From positions 461,513 to 525,512 of the forward strand of contig NZ_JAUFPK010000005.1 of assembly GCF_030409225.1 (NCBI RefSeq): 64,000 nucleotides of DNA. The letters run 5' to 3'. Positions within the stretch are counted from its first letter, which is position 1; each line of letters opens with the position of its first letter. The position numbers and the translations under genes were made by a program. This document shows positions 26,533-37,072 of the stretch, in pieces. Source of the DNA: Aquisalimonas lutea. Its GTDB lineage: Bacteria > Pseudomonadota > Gammaproteobacteria > Nitrococcales > Aquisalimonadaceae. The notes beneath the pieces were generated by a model. The model did no database searches. It saw only the letters and a program-made list of their open reading frames with translations, and had not been told where the DNA came from.

Positions 26533-26709
26533 TGGCGAATACTCCCCGGGTTGCGCGACGGCTCAGGTTCGGGACGGTATGGTAGCGGATCCCGGCGCCC
26601 GGAGCACCCCGGGGGCGTTCGCGCGAGGGCGCGACATGCTATGGTTGCGTGACGAATGGGGCCCGCCTCCCGGCGGGGCCAAACGGCACGAGGAGTCTGC
26701 GGAGACGGT

Positions 26710-27783
26710 ATGCGCAAGCGGTTCTGGTGGGCGGTGTTCCTTTGTCTGGTCCCGGTTCTGGCGTCCGGTGCCACCGGGTTGTTCGACGTGCGCCTGGACG
26801 TCGACGATCAGTCCGCCGAGCAGCGCGAGGCCGCGGTGCGGGAGGGCCTGCGCCGGATCGTCGCGCGCCTGACGGGACGCGAGTCCCCCGAGGACGAGCA
26901 GGCGCTGGGCGCCCTGCTGGACAACGCCGACCAGTACGTCCAGCAGTACGGCTACAACGATACGGACGACGGCGTCGAGCTCCGGGTCCGCTACGACGGC
27001 CCGGCGCTCCAGGATGCCCTGGTACAGCGCGAGGTTGCCCTGTGGCCCGTGGACGGGCGTCCCCGTACGCTGGCGTGGGTGGTCGTCAATCGCGGCGGCG
27101 AGCGCCGGATCGTCAGCAGCGAGGACAGTCCCGAGCTGCGCCGCGTCCTGTGGCAGAGCGCCGCCGACGCCGGTCTGCCGCTGCTGTTTCCGCTGATGGA
27201 CCTCCAGGACCAGCAGGCAGTGTCCACCTCGGATCTGTGGGGCGGCTTCCGGGAGCCGGTCATGGAGGCGTCGCGTCGCTACGACGCCGAAGGCGTGCTG
27301 CTGGGCCGGGTGGACCGTCGCGGCGACACCTGGCGCAGCCGCTGGACGCTGTTCTGGGATGGCGAGAGCTACGACTGGACGGTGGAGCAGGGAGAGCTGG
27401 AAGCGGCTCTCGAGGTCGGCGTGGACACGGGTGCGGTGCGGCTGGCAAGGCGCTACGCCCGGGTGCCGGATCCGGACTCGGTCGGGCGGGTCACGCTGCG
27501 AGTGCGGGACGTCGGGGGGCTTGACGCCTACGCGCGCGTGGAGTCCCATCTGCGCGGCGTACGCGATGTCGAGGCGGTGGAGGTCCTGCGCGTGGCCGAC
27601 CGGGCCGTGGACTTCCGGCTGCGCATCCGCGGCCTGTCGGAGCAGGCCCTGGAGCGCCTTCGCGACAGCCGCATGCTGACCGAGACGGAGCGGGAGCGTG
27701 CCGACGCCGCGGCGGAAGACGCACTGTCGGGGGTGCGCCCGGACTATGTCTTCCGCTTGAGCGCCACCGGCGGCGAGGGCTGA
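26710..27783 (+). CDS. DUF2066 domain protein (exported)
   Basis: A 357-residue protein with a signal peptide (residues 1-20, RKRFWWAVFLCLVPVLASGA). It has the DUF2066 pattern: LFDVRLDVDDQSAEQREAA, GLRRIVARLTG, later VWVV-like LAWVVVNRGGERRIV and FPLMDLQDQQ. It lies between purM and hda, an order common in Gammaproteobacteria. It is periplasmic; function unknown. The ATG at 26710 was preferred to the one at 26656 because it starts the signal peptide. Confidence 0.8.
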   Translation: MRKRFWWAVFLCLVPVLASGATGLFDVRLDVDDQSAEQREAAVREGLRRIVARLTGRESPEDEQALGALLDNADQYVQQYGYNDTDDGVELRVRYDGPALQDALVQREVALWPVDGRPRTLAWVVVNRGGERRIVSSEDSPELRRVLWQSAADAGLPLLFPLMDLQDQQAVSTSDLWGGFREPVMEASRRYDAEGVLLGRVDRRGDTWRSRWTLFWDGESYDWTVEQGELEAALEVGVDTGAVRLARRYARVPDPDSVGRVTLRVRDVGGLDAYARVESHLRGVRDVEAVEVLRVADRAVDFRLRIRGLSEQALERLRDSRMLTETERERADAAAEDALSGVRPDYVFRLSATGGEG

Positions 27784-27786
27784 GGC

Positions 27787-28815
27787 CTACCAGCTGTACC
27801 CGGCGGTGATCACGTAGGCGGTGCTCGTGCGCTCATTGTCGCCCACGGGCTGGCTCTCGTAGTCCACGTTGGCCTGAACGGTGCCCGTGATCCCGGCCGC
27901 AATGGGAAAGCGCAGGCCGGTGCGGGTGGTGATCACCACGTCGTCGGTGTCATCGACGTTGACCAGTCCTTCCTGGGTATGGAACAGCCGTAACCCGTCG
28001 CCCGCCAGCCGCTCCTCGTAGTCCAGCGCCCAGCGGCCCGCCGGATTGCTCTCGCTGCCGTCGCTGTAGTAGTCCTCGTTGACGTAGCTGATGCCCAGCT
28101 CGCCGGAGAGCTGCCGGCGATCCGTGTCGAAGACCTGGTAGCCGAGGCCGACACCGAAGGACGAGCGCAGGCGCAGATCGCGGAACTCGTCCCGGGCGAG
28201 GCCCACGTTGGCATTGACGTACGTCCGTTCGGAGACGAAATGGTCGTAGCGGATGTTGCCGGCGGCGTTGTCCTCGGTTTCTTCGCCGTCATCCTCCGCT
28301 TGGTTGAATTCGCCGTTGAAACGGAGCCGATTGACCTCGGTGCGGACCGTGGCGGCCGCCTTCCCGTTGATGCTGCGGCGCTGGTCGTTGCCGCCGGTCA
28401 GGCGCATGCCGAGGCTGATGTCGCCGCTGGTGCGCACGGCGGGGCGCACGGGTGTCTCCGGCCCGGTTCCCCGGGTGATGGCCGTGACAGGGAACACCAG
28501 CGGCTCGTCGAAGGACTCGCTCTGCAGCCGGATGGTGCCGTCCGCCGACGCCACGCTGCGCCCGCGGACCTGGGTGCCGTCTTCCATGAGCACCTGGATG
28601 GCGTCATCGGTGCGCAGCTGCGCAACCGCGGCCAGTGGTACGGACAGCGCCTCGTCGGTGGTGTCGGGGCGGAACGTGAGCCGGTCATCGTCGATCTCCA
28701 CGAAGGTGCCGGTGATCCGGTCGCCGTTGTCCAGCAGCAGCGTGTCGGCCGGGGCCGCCGTCGGCAGGGCCAGGGCGAAGAGCAGGGCAAGGGCGCGTGG
28801 CAGGCGAGGTCTCAT
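27787..28815 (-). CDS. YdiY-like DUF481 outer-membrane beta-barrel protein
   Basis: A 342-residue exported protein with a signal peptide (ALALLFALALPTAAPA). The first mature domain (DTLLLDNGDRITGTFVEIDD, with SVPLAAVAQLRTDD) is an Sm-like/SH3-like strand module. The rest has alternating aromatic strands and ends with the outer-membrane signature ITAGYSW (terminal aromatic). It matches DUF481 proteins such as YdiY, of unknown function. It is convergent with the DUF2066 gene (3 bp apart) and divergent from hda. Confidence 0.8.
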   Translation of the reverse strand: MRPRLPRALALLFALALPTAAPADTLLLDNGDRITGTFVEIDDDRLTFRPDTTDEALSVPLAAVAQLRTDDAIQVLMEDGTQVRGRSVASADGTIRLQSESFDEPLVFPVTAITRGTGPETPVRPAVRTSGDISLGMRLTGGNDQRRSINGKAAATVRTEVNRLRFNGEFNQAEDDGEETEDNAAGNIRYDHFVSERTYVNANVGLARDEFRDLRLRSSFGVGLGYQVFDTDRRQLSGELGISYVNEDYYSDGSESNPAGRWALDYEERLAGDGLRLFHTQEGLVNVDDTDDVVITTRTGLRFPIAAGITGTVQANVDYESQPVGDNERTSTAYVITAGYSW

Positions 28816-28962
28816 GCAAACGTCTCCCGCGATTCCGGTATCGGCGGTCTGCAACGGGCCGGGAGTCTACGCAACGTAGCGAGCGGACGCGACCCGGCCC
28901 GGCTCGCGCTTGCCCGGCGCTGCGGGTAGAATTCCGCTTACCACCCGTGCGCGGAGGTTAGC

Positions 28963-29673
28963 GTGGGCCCGTCATCGCCGGAACCCGTACAGCTCCCCCT
29001 GGGCATCCGCTGGGAGGACGCCGCCAGCCTGGCAAGCTTCCATCCGGCGGGCAATGCCCGCGCCCTGGCGGCGGTGGAGCGCCTGCTCGCCGGCGAGGAG
29101 ACCTGCGTCTACCTCCATGGCCCCGGTGGCACGGGCAAGTCCCATCTGTTGCAGGCCGCCGCCCGCGCCGGCAGCGAGCGCGGTGATCCGGTCGCCTATC
29201 TGCCCCTGTCCGAGCGGGCGTCCCTGCGCCCGGAGATCCTGGAAGGCATGGAGCGGCTGGATCTCCTGGCCCTGGACGATCTCCACTGCATCGCCGCTGA
29301 CGCGGCCTGGGAGGAGGCGCTGTTCCACGCGTTCAACCGTATGCGCGATGCCGGCACGGCCCTGCTGCTCAGCGCCGCCGATCGCCCCGACGCAGTGGGC
29401 CTGGTCCTCCCCGACCTGGTGTCGCGACTGCAGTGGGGATTGCGGGAGCGCCTCCGTCCCATGGACGACGACGACAAGCTGGCGGCGCTGCGCCACCGGG
29501 CCCGCCTCCGCGGGCTGGAGCTGCCCGCCGAGGCGGGCGCCTACCTGCTGCGGCGCCAGCCCCGGGACATGGACTCGCTGTTCCGGCTCCTGGATGTCCT
29601 CGACCGGGCGGCCCTTGCCGAGCAGCGGCGTCTGACGATCCCCTTCCTGCGGCGGGTGCTGGCGGCCGACTGA
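28963..29673 (+). CDS. hda: DnaA regulatory inactivator Hda
   Basis: A 236-residue AAA+ protein. Walker A is GPGGTGKSHLLQAA, Walker B is LLALDDLHCIA, and the sensor region contains LVSRLQWGLRERLRPM with the arginine finger segment. Hda with the beta-clamp stimulates ATP hydrolysis by DnaA after initiation; the clamp-binding motif is expected at the N-terminus (VQLPLGIRW). The start is GTG at 28963 after GGAGG. It is divergent from the DUF481 gene. Confidence 0.93.
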   Translation: MGPSSPEPVQLPLGIRWEDAASLASFHPAGNARALAAVERLLAGEETCVYLHGPGGTGKSHLLQAAARAGSERGDPVAYLPLSERASLRPEILEGMERLDLLALDDLHCIAADAAWEEALFHAFNRMRDAGTALLLSAADRPDAVGLVLPDLVSRLQWGLRERLRPMDDDDKLAALRHRARLRGLELPAEAGAYLLRRQPRDMDSLFRLLDVLDRAALAEQRRLTIPFLRRVLAAD

Positions 29674-29684
29674 GTCACGGCCCG

Positions 29685-32097
<2,413 letters not shown>

Positions 32098-32142
32098 CGG
32101 GCCGGGCTCCCGGCCAACATGACAGCCGATGGAGGTTTGCTG

Positions 32143-32415
32143 ATGTCGCAGCGATGCATTCTGTGCTACGTCTCCGGCCACGTGCAGGGCGTGTTCTTTC
32201 GCGGCTCGGCCCAGGAGGAGGCCCTGCGGGTCGGTGTCCGGGGATATGCGGAGAACCTGCGTGACGGCCGCGTGCGCGTGCTCGCCTGCGGCTCCGAGGA
32301 GGCGCTCGAGGCCTTCCACGCCTGGCTGGAGAAGGGCCCGCGGGCGGCGCGGGTGGAGGCCGTGCATTGCGAGGACGTGGACGTGGAGCCGCCTTCGGGC
32401 TTCGACGTGCGCTGA
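32143..32415 (+). CDS. acyP: Acylphosphatase
   Basis: A 90-residue ferredoxin-like-fold enzyme with YVSGHVQGVFFRGSAQEEA, whose Arg binds the phosphate, and GYAENLRDGRVRVLACG, whose Asn positions the water. It hydrolyses acyl phosphates. GGAGG is nine bases before the ATG. It lies between yihY and a cytochrome gene on the same strand. Confidence 0.92.
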   Translation: MSQRCILCYVSGHVQGVFFRGSAQEEALRVGVRGYAENLRDGRVRVLACGSEEALEAFHAWLEKGPRAARVEAVHCEDVDVEPPSGFDVR

Positions 32416-32528
32416 AGCGAGGTTTACCCCCGGGGCGATCCATGGAAACATATTGCCCTGTTTTCGGGTGGGGCCCGTCGCACGGGCCCGGTACGGCGAT
32501 GGAACAACACGCAGCAAGAGAGCACTTG

Positions 32529-32855
32529 ATGAGACTGACGACATTGCTCCTCGGATTGACGCTCGGTGCGGTCGCTGCCGGCGGGACGGCCCAGGCCCAG
32601 GAGGGCGGTGATCCGGTGGTGGGCGAGCAGCTCGCGACCACCTGCATGGGGTGTCATGCCGTGGAAGGGGCGCGCAACGCCTACCCGTCTTACCGGGTGC
32701 CCAAGCTCGGCGGCCAGTACGCCGAGTACCTGGTGAGCGCGCTTCAGGCCTACAAGAACGGTGACCGCGAGCACCCCACCATGCAGGCCCAGGCCGCGGG
32801 CCTGAGCGAGCAGGAAATGCGTGACATCGCTGCGTTCTTCGCGCAGCAGCCGTGA
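32529..32855 (+). CDS. Small periplasmic cytochrome c (class I)
   Basis: A 108-residue monohaem cytochrome. The signal peptide is residues 1-22 (MRLTTLLLGLTLGAVAAGGT, cut after AQA). The haem site is CMGCH and the probable axial Met is in HPTMQAQ. It resembles the cytochrome c4/c5-c553 group that feeds terminal oxidases. A paralog with the same layout follows 55 bp downstream. Electron carrier; its partners are unknown. Confidence 0.86.
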   Translation: MRLTTLLLGLTLGAVAAGGTAQAQEGGDPVVGEQLATTCMGCHAVEGARNAYPSYRVPKLGGQYAEYLVSALQAYKNGDREHPTMQAQAAGLSEQEMRDIAAFFAQQP

Positions 32856-32910
32856 GTCATCGCGGGGCCGGGTGGCGGCCCCAGGTTCGCAGTAACGGAA
32901 TCCGGACGAC

Positions 32911-33276
32911 ATGATGAAACAGATCTTTGCCCTTGGCGTCGGCGTGGCCGGCCTGTTGCTCGCTACCAGTGCGCTGGCGGCCGACGGTGGTGACAATGGT
33001 GACCACGGCGGCGACCCCCGGGCCGGCCGGGAGATCGCCGAGAGTCAGTGCATGGCGTGCCACGCCGTTGACGGTTCACAGAGCAATCCGCAGTGGCCCC
33101 GGCTGGCCGGGCAGCACCGCGACTATCTCGTCGAGGCGCTGCGCCAGTACAAGGAGGGCGAGCGGGACAATTCCGTGATGCAGGGCCAGGTGAGCGGCCT
33201 GTCCATGCAGGAGCTGCGCAACGTGGCCGCCTATTATTCCCAGCTCGAGGGCGAGCTGTACACGCCGGAGCGTTAA
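32911..33276 (+). CDS. Small periplasmic cytochrome c, paralog of the preceding gene
   Basis: A 121-residue monohaem cytochrome with signal peptide (IFALGVGVAGLLLATSALA), haem motif CMACH and axial Met in NSVMQGQ. Both cytochromes share the order CxxCH, QHRDYL/QYAEYL, then Y-K-x-G-x-R and the Met loop, so they arose by tandem duplication. The linker after the signal peptide is Asp/Gly-rich (DGGDNGDHGGD). Confidence 0.86.
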   Translation: MMKQIFALGVGVAGLLLATSALAADGGDNGDHGGDPRAGREIAESQCMACHAVDGSQSNPQWPRLAGQHRDYLVEALRQYKEGERDNSVMQGQVSGLSMQELRNVAAYYSQLEGELYTPER

Positions 33277-33339
33277 GAAACCATTCCCGCGTGCTTCTGC
33301 GCGCCGCAGCGGTGCTCTGGCAAGGCGACGTTCTCCCGG

Positions 33340-34710
33340 TCAGCCGTCGGCCGCGACCCGGTTCCGGCCCGCACCCTTGGCCCGGTACAGGGCCCGGTCG
33401 GCTCGGCGGAACAGGGACTCCGGCGCCTCGCCGTTCCCGGCTTCCGCCACGCCGATGGAGACCGTCACGGTGAGCGCGCCGGCTTCGGTGTCCATGGGTG
33501 TCGTCGCCACGGCCTCGCGCAGATGTTCCGCTAGGGTGCACGCCTGGGCCAGGGGCGTTCCGGGAAGCACCAGCGTGAACTCCTCGCCGCCGTAACGTGC
33601 CAGGAAGTCGTTGGTCCGAACGGATTCCTGCAGCAGTGCGGCCAGCCGGGCAAGGAGGTCGTCGCCGGCGGAGTGGCCGTAGCGGTCGTTCACGGGCTTG
33701 AATGCGTCGACGTCGATGACCATGAGGCTCACGGGGGTTCCGGTTCGCGCGCCCCGCGTCATTTCATCGGCGAGGCGCTTCTCGTGGGCCTCGCGGTTGC
33801 CGATGCCCGTGAGATGGTCTTCGGCGGCCCGTTGTTGCTCGTGCGCCAGCGCGGAGCGCAGCCGCGCGGACTCTTCCTGGGCTTCCTGCAACCGGACCCG
33901 CAGCGCCTCGTTGCGTTCCCGGGTCTTGCGGCGGCGGACATCCCGTGTTTCCCGGTAGGTGGCGACCTCCCGTACCAACGTGTCGAGATCCGCGCTGATC
34001 AGCCGGTGGGCTTGCCGTGAGTCACGGGTATCGCGGAGAGCGGTCTGGATCGACTGCACGCGGGTCTGCACGGCACTGTCCAGGCGTGCTTCGTCGGCGT
34101 CGGCGTCTTCCTCGGACGCCTCGTCGGAGCGCAGCAGCGCGTGCAGGTCTCCCAGCCGTTGCGAGAGCTGCAGGAAAAACGCTTCAAGCTCAGCGGACTC
34201 GTCCCGATTGGCGGCAACCAGGACGTCGACCATCCGGTCGACCCGGGTCGCCAGCGCATCCGGTGTTTCGGCGCTTTCGAGCTCGTTGCGGGCGTCGCGC
34301 AGCTTCTGCTTGTAGGGGGCGGGCAGCGCGAGTGCATCGGCCATGGCCGTCAGCCGCTGGCGGATGGCCATGACGTGGCCGTTGGTCTCCTGTCTGTCCG
34401 GGTTCGTCCGGCCCAGCCGGCGGAGCCGGCGAAGCAGGGACCGGGGTGGCTCCGGTGCGCTCGTGCCGGCCGGTTCAGGCCCGGGCGGTACGGCGGCCGG
34501 CGGCTCCGGGGCGTCGTCCAGCGTTAGCAGCGCCGCGCCGAGCTCTTCGGCGGCACTGCCGATCCGGGCGGCGTCGGTATCATCGATCAGCGCCCGGCGC
34601 AGCTCTTCCAGGGCACGGTCCATGTCCGGCGTGCGGCCGCGGCCGGCCCGTATGAGGCGCAGTGCCGCGCGGCGCACGGCCTCGTGCAGCTGTTCCAGCT
34701 CGTCCGTCAT
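33340..34710 (-). CDS. Diguanylate cyclase (GGDEF, intact active site)
   Basis: A 456-residue protein. Residues 1-280 are helical, with charged coiled-coil stretches (for example EESARLRSALAHEQQRAAED), and no membrane segment. The C-terminal GGDEF domain has VMVIDVDAFKPVNDRYGH-like sequence and the active motif ARYGGEEF at about residue 372. RTND five residues before it is an RxxD inhibitory site. It should make c-di-GMP with product inhibition. It is 46 bp downstream of the sigma-54 activator gene, so probably cotranscribed with it. Confidence 0.9.
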   Translation of the reverse strand: MTDELEQLHEAVRRAALRLIRAGRGRTPDMDRALEELRRALIDDTDAARIGSAAEELGAALLTLDDAPEPPAAVPPGPEPAGTSAPEPPRSLLRRLRRLGRTNPDRQETNGHVMAIRQRLTAMADALALPAPYKQKLRDARNELESAETPDALATRVDRMVDVLVAANRDESAELEAFFLQLSQRLGDLHALLRSDEASEEDADADEARLDSAVQTRVQSIQTALRDTRDSRQAHRLISADLDTLVREVATYRETRDVRRRKTRERNEALRVRLQEAQEESARLRSALAHEQQRAAEDHLTGIGNREAHEKRLADEMTRGARTGTPVSLMVIDVDAFKPVNDRYGHSAGDDLLARLAALLQESVRTNDFLARYGGEEFTLVLPGTPLAQACTLAEHLREAVATTPMDTEAGALTVTVSIGVAEAGNGEAPESLFRRADRALYRAKGAGRNRVAADG

Positions 34711-34756
34711 GCGTTCCCCGGGGTGATCCGTGCGTACTGTCCGAGGCGTTCCATGC

Positions 34757-36172
34757 TCAGGGGGAGTCATCCCAGACCTTGAACTTGCGTTCCAGGGTCT
34801 TGCGCGAGACGCCCAGGCGCCGCGCGGCTTCCGACTTGTTGCCGCCGGTGGCCCGCATCACCTTGAGAATGTGCTGCTTCTCCACCTCGGCAAGCGGCAT
34901 GTCCACCGGGAAGCCGAGCTCACTGCGCGTCTCCCCCAGCGAGATCGGCGTGTCGATCTGCTCGCTGTCCAGGCAGCGTGCCGGCGAGCGGTTGAGCAGC
35001 ATGGCCCGCTCCATGAGGTTCTTGAGCTCGCGGACGTTGCCCGGCCAGGAATAGGCGGACAGGGTCTCCATGTCCTCGTCGCTGAGCTGCAGCGGCGGCA
35101 GGGACAGCTCCTCGGCCAGGTTGCGGACGAACAGCCGGGCCAGGTGCGGGATGTCGGAAGGACGCTCCCGCAGCGGCGGCAGGCGCAGCCCGAGGACGTT
35201 GAGACGGTAGTAGAGATCCTCCCGGAACCGGCCTGCGGCGACCTCGTCGGCCATGGTGCGATTGGTCGCGGTGACGATGCGCACGTCGATGGGCAGCTCC
35301 TTCTCGGAGCCCACCGGCCGGATGGTGCGCTCTTCCAGCACCCGCAGGAGCTTGGCCTGCATGCCCAGGGGCATCTCGCAGATCTCGTCGAGGAACAGCG
35401 TGCCGTGGTGGGCATGGATGAACAGCCCTTCCCGGGACTGGGTCGCGCCGGTGAACGCGCCCTTGATGTGGCCGAACAACTCGCTTTCCAGCAGCTCCGG
35501 GGCGATGGAGCCGCAGTTGACGGGCACGAACGGCCCGCGCCGGCCGCTGAACGTGTGCAGGCAGCGGGCCGCCACCTCCTTGCCGGTTCCGGACTCGCCT
35601 TCCAGGAGCACGGTCGTGCTGCGGCTGGAGACCCGGCGCAACAGGGCCAGGAGATCCCGCATGGCGTCGCTGTGGCCGACGATCCCCTCCAGTCCGCTGG
35701 ACGGCATGTCCTCGCGCACGCCGGCCGGCTCCGGGCCGGGCTCCCGCAGGCATTCGTCGACGGCGACCTGCAGGTCCTCGGGGGAGAACGGGCGGGAGAG
35801 GAAATGGGTGCCGGCCAGCCCCGTCGCCTCCGGGGACGTCATGTCCTCGGGCTGCGCGGCGATGAGGACGATCGGGGTCGTTACGCCGCGGGAGCGCAGG
35901 GTCCGGGCCCAGTCCGTTCCGGACTGGTCGGGCATGCGCGTGCTGACGACGAGGGCGTCGAAGCGGTAGCGCACGCGCAGCGCCTCTGCCGTGGCGATGG
36001 TGTCGGCCGCCTCCACGAACATGCCGCGATCATCCAGCGCAAAGCGCATGAGATCCCGCATGCCGGGGTCTTCGTCGACGACCAGCACGGCATGCTGGCG
36101 GCCCTGGGCCGCCGACCCCTGGGGGTTGGCGCTGGACACCACCTGGTTGACCGATTCATTCACGCCCCGCAT
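34757..36172 (-). CDS. Sigma-54 activator (NtrC/AtoC type) with pseudo-receiver domain
   Basis: A 471-residue enhancer-binding protein. The receiver domain (about residues 28-140) keeps the acid pocket (VVDEDPGM), but the phospho-acceptor Asp is Ser77 (in FDALVVSTRMP), and the conserved Lys is Arg127 (FLSRPF), so it is probably not phosphorylated. The AAA+ domain is intact: Walker A GESGTGKE (192-199), GAFTGA (238-243) that contacts sigma-54, Walker B TLFLDEI. The C-terminal Fis-type HTH (GGNKSEAARRLGVSRKTLER) ends the protein. A candidate target is the sigma-54 promoter at 45069. No sensor kinase gene is adjacent. Confidence 0.93.
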   Translation of the reverse strand: MRGVNESVNQVVSSANPQGSAAQGRQHAVLVVDEDPGMRDLMRFALDDRGMFVEAADTIATAEALRVRYRFDALVVSTRMPDQSGTDWARTLRSRGVTTPIVLIAAQPEDMTSPEATGLAGTHFLSRPFSPEDLQVAVDECLREPGPEPAGVREDMPSSGLEGIVGHSDAMRDLLALLRRVSSRSTTVLLEGESGTGKEVAARCLHTFSGRRGPFVPVNCGSIAPELLESELFGHIKGAFTGATQSREGLFIHAHHGTLFLDEICEMPLGMQAKLLRVLEERTIRPVGSEKELPIDVRIVTATNRTMADEVAAGRFREDLYYRLNVLGLRLPPLRERPSDIPHLARLFVRNLAEELSLPPLQLSDEDMETLSAYSWPGNVRELKNLMERAMLLNRSPARCLDSEQIDTPISLGETRSELGFPVDMPLAEVEKQHILKVMRATGGNKSEAARRLGVSRKTLERKFKVWDDSP

Positions 36173-36291
36173 GTCCCCCTTGGATCCGGCTGTCTCCAGC
36201 GACGCCGTCGTCGCCCGCTGGCCACACGATCATTCTGACAATCGGTTGCAATACCGTCCATCTGCACTGCGGTCGCCGGCGTCCGCGACGC

Positions 36292-36322
36292 AATGCACCA
36301 CGGGCCGGGCATGTGGTGCATT
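36292..36322. promoter_or_regulatory. Inverted repeat upstream of mobA
   Basis: AATGCACCAC (36292-36301) and GTGGTGCATT (36313-36322) are exact reverse complements with an 11-bp spacer. The site is in the gap between the divergent sigma-54 activator and mobA. TGGTGCATT also occurs in the fdh promoter region (44892-44900) and in the TRAP operator. Confidence 0.6.
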
Positions 36323-36433
36323 ATGACCCGAAAGCGTTGCTGTTTCACGGACGCGGCGCCGTCATTGTTGTGCCGTAGCCCGGGAACGGGCTGCTATGAT
36401 GTGCCTTTCCGGCAGCAACACGTGGCCCGGCAG

Positions 36434-37072
36434 ATGGCGGAACCCGAACGGAATACTGTAACCGGCGTCGTGCTCGCCGGTGGTCGTGCCACGCGCATGG
36501 GGGGCATGGACAAGGGCCTGGTGGAGGTCGCCGGCCGGGCCATGGTGGACCATGTCCTGGAGCGCCTGCGGCCGCAGACCGCCGGACTGGTGATCAACGC
36601 CAACCGCAACGAGGCCGACTATCGCCAGCGGGGCTGGCCGGTGGTCGCCGACGCCTTCGGCGACTTCGCCGGCCCGCTGGCGGGCATGGCCGCCGGGCTT
36701 GCCGCCAGCACCACCGACTGGGTGGTGACCGTGCCCTGCGACTCCCCCATGGTGCCGCCGGATCTCGTCGCCCGGCTGGCCGCGGGCGTGCGCGACCGGA
36801 ACGCGGATATCGGCGTGGCCCACGCCGACGGCAGAATGCAGCCCGTCTTCGCCCTACTCCCCGTGTGTCTGCTGGAGGACCTGCAGGCATTCCTCCGGGA
36901 AGGCGGGCGCAAGATCGACCGCTGGTACGCCCGCCACGGCCTGGCCGTGGTGGCGTTCGATGACCGGCCGGAGGCGTTCGTCAACGTGAACACCCCGGAG
37001 GATCGCAGTACCGTGGCCGCCCGGCTGGCTGGTGCGCACGACGATGGCGGCCGGGAGCCGGGGCATGACTGA
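36434..37072 (+). CDS. mobA: Molybdenum cofactor guanylyltransferase MobA
   Basis: A 212-residue nucleotidyltransferase that links GMP to Mo-molybdopterin to give MGD, needed by the formate dehydrogenase in this region. VVLAGGRATRMGGMDKGLVE is the GTP-binding motif, ADAFGDFAGPLAGMAAGL and VVTVPCDSPMVPPDL are further family motifs. The ATG at 36434 (MAEPERN) is used because the upstream frame crosses the promoter palindrome. It overlaps the next gene by 8 bp. Confidence 0.93.
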   Translation: MAEPERNTVTGVVLAGGRATRMGGMDKGLVEVAGRAMVDHVLERLRPQTAGLVINANRNEADYRQRGWPVVADAFGDFAGPLAGMAAGLAASTTDWVVTVPCDSPMVPPDLVARLAAGVRDRNADIGVAHADGRMQPVFALLPVCLLEDLQAFLREGGRKIDRWYARHGLAVVAFDDRPEAFVNVNTPEDRSTVAARLAGAHDDGGREPGHD

